From Strigamia acuminata (Eukaryota; Arthropoda; Chilopoda; Geophilomorpha; Linotaeniidae), in contig OX442317.1 in assembly GCA_949358305.1 (NCBI GenBank), positions 11,848,186 to 11,912,185 of the forward strand: 64,000 nucleotides of DNA, in the 5' to 3' direction. Of this stretch, positions 35,165 to 45,817 are shown piece after piece. The stretch's first letter is position 1. Each line of letters opens with the position of its first letter. The notes beneath the pieces were generated by a model. It was not told the DNA's origin. It did not search any database and was given only the letters and a program-made list of their open reading frames with translations. The position numbers and the translations under genes were made by a program.

Positions 35165-35430
35165 CCGTCAGCTGACGATTTTTGGCCGTCAGCTGCCGAC
35201 TGTCGACAGTCAACAATCGCCAGCTGACGACCGCGACAGTCGACAGCGACGGCCGCGTCAATCTGCAGCTGACGGTCGCGACAGTCGACAGCAACGGCCA
35301 AAAATTGTCAGCTGTTGGCCGACAATCGCCAGCTGACGGCCTCAAATCGTCGGGCGAAGGCCGCGACAATCTACGGCGAAGGCCGCGACAATCTGCAGCT
35401 GACGGTCGCGAATTTGCATCTGTACTCATG
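35165..35430. repeat. right arm of the CAGCTG-rich inverted repeat
   Basis: The reverse complement of the left arm is recognisable over about 35180-35400, for example CGACAGTCGACAGCGACGGC. Without the copia insert the two arms would form one long palindrome with almost no spacer. Confidence 0.85.
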
Positions 35431-37090
35431 GTTTCAAACTATGCGATGAGATAAAGCATTAATTTTTTATTCAGACGAATAGAAATATTAAAAAATCTAC
35501 TAAATCCTATCTTTGGGCGCCATTCTGTGGTGATCGTCCATATTTTCACTTTTTTTGTTGAATTTACATCATTCAATGTCGTAACGCGGCTTTTTGAGAC
35601 TATAATTTAGCCACTTTTTTCTTTCAGCCTAGTCATTCCTTTTATTGCCCCAATCATCAGAATTTTAACAGAAATAAATAAAAAACACTGGAATTGTACA
35701 ACTGGATATTAATTTTATTACATAAAGAAGGGAGACGCTTAAATTCACTTGTTTGAATCCATAATAAAACTTGACTGTAGTTCAAATTTTATACTACAAA
35801 AAATCGTATAAATCTTACATAAATGACAAACCTGTGTATAAATAAGTACCATAAAAGAATTTTCGTAACAGATAATAACGGTCTAGGTCTGTAAATAAAA
35901 AATCTTTTATGAGCATATCCAAGTCAAAACCTCAAAAAAACAAAACGATGTTGAAAAATTAGTATTCTTTTTGTTAGTTACAATTCGTAATTCCTTCAAA
36001 TTTGTTTAAATCAAAAAGCTTTCTAAAATCCTTCAAACATGTATAGTATATTTTCCCCTTCGAATTTCCCAAAACTTAATTCTTATGTGAAAAATAATGA
36101 TGAGAAAAAAAAAATTATAACAACAACATTCTAAAAGACCATACGGAAAACTTTCAATTGAAATTATTAAATTTAAAAATTAGTTTTTGTTATTCACTGC
36201 TCCAATTACCAATTTAACAAAAGTAATAATTAAATGTTCGGTAAGTGGAAATCTCTCTTTCTGTCGGTGTTTCTGTCCACTGTGCACCGGTCGGCGGAGT
36301 CTGTTGATTGGTTAAACGACCGCGCTCCATCGCAGACGGCAAATCGAACGTCCCTGAATCATCGCCGCCCGCCTAACCGTTCGCGTTTATTAACCGCTGA
36401 CGGCAATCGTTTTCGATTCCATGCGTCGATGTGTGCGGCGAGTCTTTGGTGGGCCCGCAACACGTCGAAGCGATACACTTTTTATTCGGCTATACGTATG
36501 TAATCCGCTAAATTTCTACAGCGTATATGCACGGAAGCAATTATTCGATCACCCGCCAACGTGAAATTCGTGCACAGCAAGAACTCCGTCAATCTATTGC
36601 GAACAAAAAAAACAAATCAATCAATGATTTAAATCACTATAAGTAACAAAAACTAAATTAATCAATGAATTAAATCACCTTGTGTAGTTGAAGCTGGTGT
36701 GGCACCCATGTTGGTTTGAGTTGAGAGAGCACTTATAATCGGTCCAAGTCAGCAGAAATTCATGGTTTGGGATGATTACTTGATTACTTGATTAGTTGCT
36801 TATTTGATGAAATGATTATTCTCAGGATTGGTTGAATCCAATCACATGATACATCAAATAATCAACTAATCAAAGTAATCAACTAATCACTCATTTAATG
36901 AAACCCTAGTATATATATATGTATATATATGTGTATATATGTGGAAAATATAATTCTAAACGAGCGAATGTGGGTGGATAAAACATCCAACACAAGCGAA
37001 AATGTGTAGAAATGATTGAAACAAGTAAAAATATGCCGCTCCTAGAAATATGCCGCCTCACTGCCTGCCCTTCGCACGAACTCTGGATGT
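35431..37090. other. no firm gene; GC-richer patch at 36.23-36.60 kb
   Basis: 35.43-36.23 kb is plain AT-rich sequence. 36.23-36.60 kb has balanced composition, an ATG followed by GGTAAGTGG (ATGTTCGGTAAGTG), and a 90-codon plus-strand frame. It could be a promoter or first exon, but nothing joins to it. An AT/GT microsatellite is at 36.91-36.95 kb. Confidence 0.3.
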
Positions 37091-37092
37091 CT

Positions 37093-37408
37093 TTATTCTG
37101 TGTGTGTCTTTAAATGACGTTTCACGTGCGACGAAGTCGTTGAGCAATATTGACACAAATGACACTTGAATGGTCTTTCTCCAGTGTGTCTTAATAAATG
37201 AGCCTGGAGGCTGTTATAATAAGCGGTAGCAAACGTACACAAATGGCACTTATACGGTTTTTCCCCAGTGTGTGTCAACATGTGTCGTGCCAAGCTTTGG
37301 ACGATTTTCGTTTTGTATGCACACAAGTTGCAATTGTACTCGGGGGTGTTAGGCCTTTCCATCGTCGTGAACGGTATCCTTGTGGAAGAAGAAGAAATCA
37401 ATTGGCAG
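37093..37408 (-). CDS. C2H2 zinc-finger protein, last exon with three fingers
   Basis: After a TTTTTTTTTCAG acceptor at 37409 the exon is open to a stop at about 37093. It encodes three consecutive C2H2 fingers joined by TGEKPY and TGERPF linkers: CNLCAYKTKIVQSLARHMLTH (positions about 37280-37340), CHLCTFATAYYNSLQAH and CHLCQYCSTTSSHVKRH, ending THTE. Such linked fingers bind DNA, so this is probably a transcription factor. An in-frame ATG at 37362 (MERPNTPEYNC) could be a start, but splice phase suggests coding enters from an upstream exon. A possible exon at about 37585-37634 (MGVIRKFADAMKNQS before a GTAATT donor) does not match in phase. The protein is short, and more exons may be missing. 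Confidence 0.7.
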
Positions 37409-37409
37409 C

Positions 37410-38140
37410 TGAAAAAAAAATTCATTGATGTAAACCATTGAACAAATATTTCTATTTGAGTAAGCACCATATTTCCGAAACATCTTAGATCAAGAACAAA
37501 TAATATTCTGTTCTATTTCAATGTAAGTTGGAATAAAACATACTGCCATAGTAAAATCAATAAATCGATTAATTTGATCAATTACCTGATTGGTTTTTCA
37601 TGGCATCAGCAAATTTTCTAATCACCCCCATTTTTTAATCTATTGTTACGTGATTTTTGGAATCGATCCAATTCTTAGATGTGTTGATCAATTATTTATT
37701 TATCACAGTTCTGCGTATTGGGTATTGGGTTAGCAGTGTTGACGGATTTTTTTCAAAGTAATTTTTAATAAATTCAGAATTTTTCTGGGGTTTTATTTTT
37801 ATTTTTTATAATTTATTTATTTATTTATTTTTTTCACAATATTCAGCAATAGTCGATAAATAAAAGTAAAAAGTAATAAAAATGTCATTAAACATGTTGA
37901 AAACTGAATGTATTGTTAGTTGGTTAGGATTTCACACAAAAAATCAGATAACACAAGGTCTTCTCAATTCATCTTTATCTAATTTAAGATTTATGAGAAA
38001 ATCCCAAAGTTCCTCTAGAATTGAGGAAAAAATGTACTTTCAACTCTTAATTTTTGATGTCACTTCACAAACAAGTTTTTTCTCAGAAACTAACGGATAG
38101 ATTATACTATAGGTTATTTAGCTACGTATTTTAAGTTTTT
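37410..38140. other. AT-rich, no gene supported
   Basis: A 72-codon plus-strand frame at 37882-38100 (MSLNMLKTECIVSWLGF) has no recognisable domain and sits in sequence with typical non-coding composition. Confidence 0.35.
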
Positions 38141-38221
38141 TACTTACCGTGCTGAGTGTGTTCGGTCGGCTTTCGGGTCTGCTTGTACGACTCGTTGAAC
38201 CTACTAGTCGAGCGGGAAAAA

Positions 38222-38400
38222 GTTGGAAGTTGGAGCCTTGGTTGGAAGTTGGAGCCTTGGTGCGCGCTATTGAACCACCAAAGGTCGAAACACGAGAAAA
38301 ATTGATTTGAATTAAAAAGTTGGAAGTTGGAGCCTTGGTGCGCGCTATTGAACCACCAAAGGTCCACCAAAGGTCGAAACACGAGAAAAATTGATTTGAA
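38222..38400. repeat. 78-bp tandem duplication
   Basis: A unit beginning GTTGGAAGTTGGAGCCTTGG is present twice at a 78-bp offset (38241, 38319), preceded by a third partial copy of its first 19 bases. The second unit has an extra CCACCAAAGGT. Confidence 0.85.
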
Positions 38401-38509
38401 TTTTGCTCACTTTTTGTTGTGTATTTTTTGTTTTTTTGAATTATTTTGACAGATGATTCGAAGTTTGGTCCGGAGCAGATGGACGATTCACGGGATGATT
38501 TTTAATATA

Positions 38510-38600
38510 AGTAATAATCAATTTTTAATATAAAAAATCAATTTTTAATATAAAAAATCAATTTTTAATATAAATAATCAATTTTTGATCAAATATAATT
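38510..38600. repeat. short tandem repeat of about 20 bp
   Basis: AATCAATTTTTAATATAAA-like units are repeated about four times. Confidence 0.8.
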
Positions 38601-38769
38601 AATTTGTGAGGAAAATAATGGATTTTAAACGGAAATAATCATTTTTTTTTGATAAAAATTGTTTTTTATTTTTATTTGATTTTAGATCAATTTTAATCTA
38701 ATTTTATTTTTACTTTTTCTCTTATTTAATTGACTTTTTTTTTCGATTTTAACTGATTTTATCATTTTT

Positions 38770-38860
38770 CTAGACGACCGGATGCGGGCGCGAAAACAAA
38801 GAAAATTAAGACCGAGAAAAATTCCTCATAATCTACGAACGTCTCATAATGCCGAGTAAA
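38770..38860 (+). other. possible terminal exon fragment
   Basis: After a TTTTTCTAG acceptor-like site, GACCGGATGCGGGCGCG and the next bases give a Lys-rich frame (RPDAGAKTKKIKTEKN). An upstream TTTGACAG followed by DDSKFGPEQMDDSRDDF (38.45-38.51 kb) resembles DSKFYVESM after the same acceptor at 53.09 kb. Both may be remnants of one gene. Weak evidence. Confidence 0.2.
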
Positions 38861-38995
38861 CCAAACAAAAACAAAATCAAATTTGTAACCAAATGATATT
38901 TTACTATTTAGCGCCAAAATCAAACGTGGTGAACATTCCAAGTTTTAAATTAATTTTAAATTAATTAATATAATTATTTTTTTGTATCTCATCCA

Positions 38996-39205
38996 TGGAT
39001 TAATTGACACACGAATGCTCCCTCCTGCATCTCATCAATGATTTGGTAGACCAATGTCAACGCTACACCTAGCAATATCAATTTCACTTGGTAAATTGAG
39101 GTGGCATAACTTTTCTCCACTGCTTTCTCTACGTGCTGAAGAAAGAACACTTGATAATGTTTCTTGACTAGAAGTACAATTTTCTCTCCTAATGAGTGGC
39201 ACAGT
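38996..39205 (-). pseudogene. partial duplicate of the 41.6-kb gene (C-terminal end)
   Basis: The sequence matches the last about 65 codons of the gene at 41564-42328 and is open over its length (SLGEKIVLLVKKHYQVFFLQ, SYATSIYQVKLILLGVAL). It breaks off near 39205, and no N-terminal part is present. Confidence 0.75.
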
Positions 39206-39416
39206 ATACTGTGACCCGAGCATAATAAAACTACAAATCGCCGAGGTCACGTGACTCCGACCAAATTTAGAGAGTACGACCTAAACGCAAATCATACGAA
39301 ATAGCAAAGAAATAAATCACGAATCCAGATAAATATAACACGAAACACCGAAGTCGAAATAATTCCACCTAAGCCGAAACTAACATCTAATCGAAAACGA
39401 GGTTCGTTGCAAGCCA

Positions 39417-39780
39417 CGCCCCACAATGGCGACTCCAAAACAGCACCCGACTCCTCGCCATCAACGTGGCTTCGCACCGGCACAAAACCAAGCCATCCAC
39501 TCGAAAACACCGGTGAGTACCAAACTAGAACCACTCTTTTAATGAATTGCAACGAATCTAAATCGATATCTCCGTCTGACAGGTCGACACAATTCTCCAA
39601 CGGCCTCACATCGAGTCGCGCTAGACGTAACCGCCCGATCAACAACAGAGCATTCGCCTCCCGAACAAGAAACCGCTCTTCTCGTGAATAACACAAGCTG
39701 TCGCTCAACTATACATATAGACCCGAGTCAGATAAGTTATCTTAAAATTGTCCTGACTCAAAGTTACCGAGATTAAAAAC
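39417..39780 (+). CDS. short-exon relative D, possible spliced ORF
   Basis: An ATG at about 39426 in the context CGCCCCACAATGGC is followed by PKQHPTPRHQRGFAPAQNQA and a GTGAGT donor at about 39513. An acceptor CTGACAG ends at about 39581. Entering the next exon in one phase gives an open frame of about 65 codons (HRVALDVTARSTTEHSPPEQ, SCRSTIHIDPSQISYLK) ending TYR-ARG-ASP then stop near 39770. Entering in another phase stops after 13 codons. The first-exon context resembles loci A and C. A minus-strand frame of 138 codons (39292-39708) competes. I recognise no domain on either strand. Confidence 0.3.
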
Positions 39781-39799
39781 AAAACTTTCTTTATTGCAG

Positions 39800-41560
39800 A
39801 TAAACCCGATTTTCAAACCCGACACGAGATGGCGCTAGGCGCACAAACCTCATATTTATCGCCGAGACTCTTCAAAAGTATTATCTTTCTGAACTATATC
39901 GATTGAATACAAACGCGAACTTCAAGGATTGCTAATCCGAACCGGGTAATAAAAGACTGGGGTTATTTCTTCCATCCCACCAACAACTTGTTGCGTTTCT
40001 GCTGGCAACAGCGCCATGTCATACCCGTGAAATTACTCTTAGCGGCGCCGCGCTATGCCATACCCGTTAAATGGGTTGGCGCGGCAGCCGCGATTTACCA
40101 TATCACGAATATGAAGAAGCGCGGCCGTTTTGTCTGCCCCCTACCACAGCGATCCCCACTTTCCTGTCAACAAGCTCCCTGTCAATCACCATCACCTTCG
40201 ACACCCCAACTCAATGACGTTTTCAAGGATTAAAGTCCCGTTTGAAACGTTTCTCTAATCCCACAAACCAATATGGCGTCTCCCCAAGGATGCGATGGGC
40301 TGCGGGTCTCCCCACACTGGCCACCATCATTCCTAGCATTCATCATCAACAGATAAAAGATGATCGATTAAGAGGAGGGCTTTTAAACTTTCATTTATTG
40401 GATTTATTATCAGTTTTTTTAAAATAAATCTACATTTTTCAGGTTGAGAAATGAATAATAAAAAGAATAAATAACCAGCCGTTGTTAAAATAACGTGAAT
40501 TTTTTTTATTATGACTGATTGAACAAGTGAGACCATGAGGTAGACCTGCCTCATTTTGATTGTTTCCGCAAAGATTTTGTGCAATAGATGGCGCTGCTGT
40601 TTGTTTCGATCTACTGATATGTGCAAATTTTTACATTACACACACCATTAAATCAATCCGAATAAATTAAATTAACTTAGATTAAAATTTTTGATTTTCA
40701 ACACTTTACTTACACATGGTTTAATTTGACAATTGATTAAATTAAATGTGATTAAATTAAATTAAGTTTATTTGATTTGATTTGATTTGATAATTTAATT
40801 TAATTTGATGGAATTGAATTTTCATGGAAATCATACAATGAAAGGAAAGAAGCTGTTGCAAATTTATTGGACAAATTTGTCAGTGCATGAACGAAATATC
40901 TAATGGGCGACATTATTTTTATTTATTTTTAACTGCTTTTAAAAACTTTTAAAAACTTTTTTTTAACTATTTCTAATTTCATGTTTTTATTACTCTGGAG
41001 GAATACTGTCTTGTGGTCAAGTCAATATCAAGCAGCTTTGTCAAAAACTCCCACATGTTTGGGTGTGGAATTTTAATTTTCTGGTATAACAGTTCGGGTC
41101 CAGTCGCTTTACTAATTGTCACGCTTATGCTTTATCACGCTTTGACTGTGTCGCACTAATATGATCGTCGCTTCCCAGCCTGTCGCGCTTTGGCTTTATC
41201 GCCGATACGCCACTGCCATTCTCGCTTTTTCGTGTTGGCCCGCTAGTTCCGCCCCCCTCTGAGTTGTTTATGCAATGCGTTATTTTTTAAACTACATTTG
41301 TTATTTATAAATTTGCTTTGATTAAATTTATTTCCTACACCGACATACAATTTCTTATTTCTTGTTTTTTTTTAAATTAAAGGTCAACAGCGGAAATTTA
41401 TATTTCACAATTAAAATAAAATTTTAAATAAATCTCTGCAAATGAACATACACATTGACAAATCATAATTGGAATAGAGTAAAGTTAAGTGCCATCACGA
41501 ATAGTTTGTGAATTAAACGTTATATGCGCATAAACACATCTAATTTCTTTGTTGATTTAA
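39800..41560. other. no firm gene
   Basis: A GC-richer block at 39.95-40.33 kb has two copies of a CATACCCGTGAAA/CATACCCGTTAAA word and an 81-codon plus frame with no domain. 40.64-40.82 kb is made of ATTAAATTAA and GATTTGATTT words. 41.1-41.28 kb is a GC-richer patch without a clear ORF. Confidence 0.35.
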
Positions 41561-41563
41561 TTA

Positions 41564-42328
41564 TCACTTGAATGCTGCCGCCGCCGCCTGCATCTCATCA
41601 ATGATGTGGTAGATCAATTTCAACGCTACGCCTAGCAATATCAATTTCACTTGGTGAATTGAGGTGGCATAACTTTTCTCCACTGCTTTCTCCACATGCT
41701 GAAGAAAGAACAATTGATAATTTTCTTTGACTAGAAGTATAATTTTCTCTCCTAATGAGTGGGTTAAATGAAGGTCCGAAAAGACGATGGTTTCGAACAG
41801 TCGCGTTTGGCTGGCCCAATCCACGCTGAAGGGGGTAGCCTGATTCCATGGCAATGAGCAGACAATTGTATTATCTGGCACTAGTTCATCAATCAGTGTC
41901 AGTGCACACATAGGCTCCTTAATGCGCGGTTCCCTGGTCAGTAATTCACACAATATGGGGTACTTTTTAGTCGTAATTATGTCTTCTTCATCGAGTCCCT
42001 TTAGTGTTGACAAAAATGGTTTGTTGCAAAGGCGCGGATCAATTTTTGCAATTTTTGGCAGTTTCACCGAGGTCTCAATGGGTGATAATGACGCATCTCT
42101 GTTTGATGGGTTTGCCCATACATCAGTATCCATTGTGAGCAAGGGGACGTTCCTAGATGAATGTTTTGTTTTAGAGTCTTCCAGCTTTGGATCGGATGCT
42201 TGGGCATTTTCATTCTGCTTTACAAATTTATCTGGCTCAAACTCTCCTTCCAAAAGAGCTCTGATTTCGTCTTCCGTCATGATGAGTTCCCGCGGAGGTT
42301 TAAGAGGTGTTGTTTTTCTCATCTTCAA
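41564..42328 (-). CDS. single-exon protein of 254 residues, unrecognised
   Basis: An uninterrupted frame starts MKMRKTTPLKPPRELIM at 42328 (a second Met lies two codons on) and ends AAAAAFK then stop at 41564. The N-terminal half is charged, with acidic TEDEIRALLEGEFEPDKF, and looks disordered. The C-terminal half looks folded: REPRIKEPMCALTLIDELV, SLPWNQATPFSVDWASQ, then amphipathic helices LGEKIILLVKENYQLFFLQH and IHQVKLILLGVALKLIYHI. Lack of introns, unlike neighbouring genes, could mean a retrocopy. Its C-terminal end is duplicated at 38996-39205. Repeat R2 begins just upstream at about 42372. I cannot assign a family, but the length and composition make it a credible gene. Confidence 0.6.
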   Translation of the reverse strand: MKMRKTTPLKPPRELIMTEDEIRALLEGEFEPDKFVKQNENAQASDPKLEDSKTKHSSRNVPLLTMDTDVWANPSNRDASLSPIETSVKLPKIAKIDPRLCNKPFLSTLKGLDEEDIITTKKYPILCELLTREPRIKEPMCALTLIDELVPDNTIVCSLPWNQATPFSVDWASQTRLFETIVFSDLHLTHSLGEKIILLVKENYQLFFLQHVEKAVEKSYATSIHQVKLILLGVALKLIYHIIDEMQAAAAAFK

Positions 42329-42371
42329 TGCGTTTAACTACGATGATGTGTAACGTCCTTTCAATAACAGA

Positions 42372-42825
42372 TGTCTGAAATAAATGACATATTTTGATTA
42401 AATTATTCGCTTATATGTGTTTCATCAAAATATCGGGTCACATGATTAAACTTTTTGTTATTTGAAATTTTTTTCAGTTGTTATTAAAAGAAAATGAAAT
42501 TGTATTTGCATAAACTCTTCTAATTACAAATGTGTGAAATAAATGTCTTATTTTATTAAATCATTTGCTTATACGTGTTTCCTCTTAATATTAGTCACAT
42601 AATTAAAATTTTTGTTATTAAAAGAGAAATGAACGGAGTCATTGACTGATTTGTCATCAACGGACTCACTTCACCGAATGATGAGGTCAATTAAACTTTT
42701 TGTTATTTGAAATTTTTTTCAGTTGTTATTAAAAGAAAATGAAATTGTATTTGCATAAACTCTTCTAATTACAATAAATGTGTGAATTAAATGTCATATT
42801 TTATTAAATCACTTGCTTAATAATT
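42372..42825. repeat. repeat R2, first copy
   Basis: AT-rich block made of two or three divergent units with landmarks CTTATACGTGTTTCCTC, TTTTTTTCAGTTGTTATTAA and GGAGTCATTGACTGATTTG. It recurs at 43588-43960 and 45352-45817. The LTR at 42837 interrupts it. Confidence 0.8.
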
Positions 42826-42836
42826 GGGACAGAGGA

Positions 42837-43146
42837 TGTCAGGCAGTTATTGCAGTGGCATCTCAAGGTTTTCCCATCCCAAAAGTTATTCATGCTTATT
42901 TAGTCTTAGGTTATTTTTAAGATAGTTTTAGAATTTAGTTTAAGTTAAATTATATTTGTTTTCAGATTGTATTTATGGTTTAATAAACATACTGTTATAT
43001 TTTAATAATAATACAATGAGTCCTCTTCATTTCCTTCTTATTAGCAACATAGTTTAAATGCTAGTTTAACTTAATGCAATTGCAAACCCCCAGTCTAATA
43101 TAAAGTATTTACGTGGTCAAACAGTAGTCAGTCTGGCCACGTAACA
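42837..43146 (+). repeat. LTR related to 20262-20731
   Basis: 310 bp beginning TGTCAGGCAG and ending GGCCACGTAACA, with a purine-rich GGGACAGAGGA before it. Its end matches the end of the 20.3-kb LTR. It lies inside repeat R2 and seems to be a shortened 3' end of an element. Confidence 0.55.
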
Positions 43147-43534
43147 ATATTTCCAACTTATTTCATTAAATTTTCACATGATATGAAATTCAAATTTTCC
43201 ATATCAATTTTCAACTTGAAAATGTTTTGAAATTTGCATTTTTTTCCAGTGTATTGTACGAGATTTTCGAATATATTACTTTCGACTTAGGCAGCAAAAT
43301 CAAATCAAATTATCATCACTTACTGTATGACATTTGATCATTTTAAGACAAATATTATTCAGAAAATAATATTATTATTGTTCCAAATAAATTACATAGG
43401 TGGTTTACGATTTAAAGTTTGATGGGTATTTGTTACTTGGTATTAATGCAATTAAACGGTGACGAAATTCAATAATAATTTTTCGCACTTTTACATATTG
43501 TCACTGGTGGGATTTCGCACCGACGAACCAGTAA

Positions 43535-43588
43535 AAATGGCCGGATATAACAATCCTTTCGGTGACACCAACAGTTTTCAATCGACGC
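43535..43588 (+). CDS. possible first coding exon, NPF-containing
   Basis: ATGGCCGGATATAACAATCC opens MAGYNNPFGDTNSFQSTP, and repeat R2 begins immediately after. The NPF motif and Met-x-x-x-Asn-Asn-Pro-Phe start recall membrane-trafficking proteins such as SCAMPs, but 18 residues are too few for a call. If it was an exon, the repeat has replaced its end. Confidence 0.2.
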
Positions 43589-43960
43589 CAAATAAATGTC
43601 TTATTTTATTAAATCATTTGCTTATACGTGTTTCCTCTTAATATTAGTCACATAATTAAAATTTTTGTTATTAAAAGAGAAATGAACGGAGTCATTGACT
43701 GATTTGTCATCAACGGACTCACTTCACCGAATGATGAGGTCAATTAAACTTTTTGTTATTTGAAATTTTTTTCAGTTGTTATTAAAAGAAAATGAAATTG
43801 TATTTGCATAAACTCTTCTAATTACAATAAATGTGTGAATTAAATGTCATATTTTATTAAATCACTTGCTTAATACGTGTTTCCTCAAAATATATAATTA
43901 AAATTTTTGTTATTTGAAAATTCTTTCAGTTATTAAAAGAGAAATGACGGTTTCCAAGTG
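43588..43960. repeat. repeat R2, second copy
   Basis: Collinear with 42539-42825, then extending past the point where the LTR interrupts the first copy. Confidence 0.8.
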
Positions 43961-44720
43961 ATAATTTGGACTGCCAAGTCCAAATTAGATTGAAAATAAA
44001 GTTTATGTCCGCTCTAATTCGTATTTGTACAAGTTTGGAGGTTTACAAACCTCCAACCGCCATGTTGGATAATAACGGGCGTCGGCCCTTGTATCTTTTG
44101 TTCCTCGTTCGATTTTGTTTGTTTTAGCGGCTATTTAAGTTTATTAGGCCAGAACTAGCCTTGGATTAAATTCTCATAAGGATCTGTTCAGTATTTGTGA
44201 AGGAAAACGATCTTTTCCGCCGTCGTCCTTTTTCCAATGATTTGGCTCGTTTGAATCGCCATTTCGAGCGACCCAACGAACGTTTTGTATACGCCGAGTT
44301 CGAGGCGCTGGTTTGACTATTCCTGGACCGTTTCGACCGTACATATTGTTGTTTGACTGTTTTGCAGTCAGTTGCCAATTTGTTTTTGTTGAATAAACAC
44401 ACGTTTGTGTTTATTCTCTCTTTTGTGTTTCTTTGTGGTTTTGGCCAGCTTCCAGCCGGACTTCGACATCAAATCCGAACCTCCATGTTACTGGATGAGA
44501 GCAGAAACACAATCTGCTCTCCATCCCGATCCCAGGGGCCAGGGACAAGTGACGACGAGAAGTTTGATTGCCATTTGAACCAGCGCCATGCAGTCTCGCC
44601 AGTCGCGTCGTTCCTTGGGCTCGCTGACCGCGGGCGTCTGCAGTTCACCCCAACCATTCCTAAATGTTAACCAGCGGTCGTCCACACGGCCGGACGCCGA
44701 CAGCAACAGCTGTTTTGATT
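43960..44720. other. GC-richer block with two perfect hairpins, possibly LTR-derived
   Basis: Two hairpins sit side by side: AATTTGGACT-gcc-AAGTCCAAATT near 43965-43990 and TTGGAGGTTT-aca-AAACCTCCAA near 44033-44058. Sequence to 44410 ends with a GTTGAATAAACACACG polyadenylation-like region, as an LTR would. Competing 105-codon plus and 72-codon minus frames at 44.35-44.70 kb have no recognised domain. Confidence 0.3.
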
Positions 44721-45351
44721 TGCAAAGATTTTCAACTTCCTTGTGGACTATCTTTTTTTAAAAAGATAATACTAAATGTTGTTTATTTTTTATTTATAGT
44801 TTTGTGCTTATCAAATTTTTTCAGCCAGTAAGAATTACAATATTTTTATTCCCAGCTTTTCATTTGTAAATTGAATTTTCTTATTTTTGTTTTTAATTTG
44901 TTAGAAGACTCAATATTGGCTTTTTGCCAAACTCCAGCTTATATTTCTTTCAAGCAGAAAACGTCAGCTTTTCAATATTGGCCCACAGCAAATTCTCTTC
45001 GTTCCCCTTCTCTCTTTTGACAAAAATCCACTTTATTTATTTATTTATTATTTACAATATTTAAAACCTTACATTCTTATTTAGTAATTTTGTGCACCGA
45101 GAATTAGAAAAAAAGAGAAAAATTAAAGAAATTTTCTCAGTTTACATAAATATTTATCATTTTTCTTCTTCAAATGTTATTAATAAATTATCAATTTTTA
45201 AAACCTTAAAAAAATAAAGTTCAAATTTCATTTTTATAAGCATCAAGTCATCGCTATGGTAGAGTTAATTTTTTTTTGTTCCACGTCTTTTCCTCCTGCA
45301 CGATTTTTCCCCCTTGATGAATAAAACATCAATTCAAGCTGAATTTTAAAA

Positions 45352-45817
45352 GGCGAATAAATGTCATATTTTGATTAAATCATTCGCTTATATGAGTTTC
45401 ATCAAAATATCGGGTCACGTGATTAAACTTTTTGTTATTTGAAATTTTTTTCAGTTGTTATTAAAAGAAAATGAAATTGTATTTGCATAAACTCTTCTAA
45501 TTCCAAATGTGTGAAATGTCATATTTTATTAAATCATTTGCTTATACGTGTTTCCTCTTAATATTAGTCACATAATTAAAATTTTTGTTACTAAAAGAGA
45601 AATGAACGGAGTCATTGACTGATTTGTCATCAACGGACTCACTTCACCGAATGATGAGGTCAATTAAACTTTTTGTTATTTGAAATTTTTTTCAGTTGTT
45701 ATTAAAAGAAAATGAAATTGTATTTGCATAAACTCTTCTAATTACAATAAATGTGTGAATTAAATGTCATATTTTATTAAATCACTTGCTAAATACGTGT
45801 TTCCTCAAAATATACAG
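45352..45817. repeat. repeat R2, third copy
   Basis: Collinear with 42372-42825. It is interrupted at AAAATATA, where a CAGGGTGAACAAAAAG element end begins. Confidence 0.8.

Larger units (their letters stand above)
27824..35169 (-). mobile_element. Ty1/copia LTR retrotransposon with 5-bp target duplication
   Basis: The element spans 27829-35164 (7,336 bp), reading right to left, and is flanked by CCGTC at 27824-27828 and 35165-35169. The 547-bp LTRs appear identical. Gag, zinc knuckle, protease, integrase, reverse transcriptase and RNase H occur in copia order, with integrase before reverse transcriptase. Two frameshifts (near 33170 and near 31455) break the polyprotein. Identical LTRs imply recent insertion, so the shifts arose during or soon after the last cycle, or are sequence errors. 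Confidence 0.95.

Noticed and set aside
36234-36503. 89-codon ORF in a GC-richer patch
   Set aside because: The ATG is followed at once by a GGTAAGT donor-like site and the rest lacks domain character. A promoter or first exon is more likely than this frame being translated.
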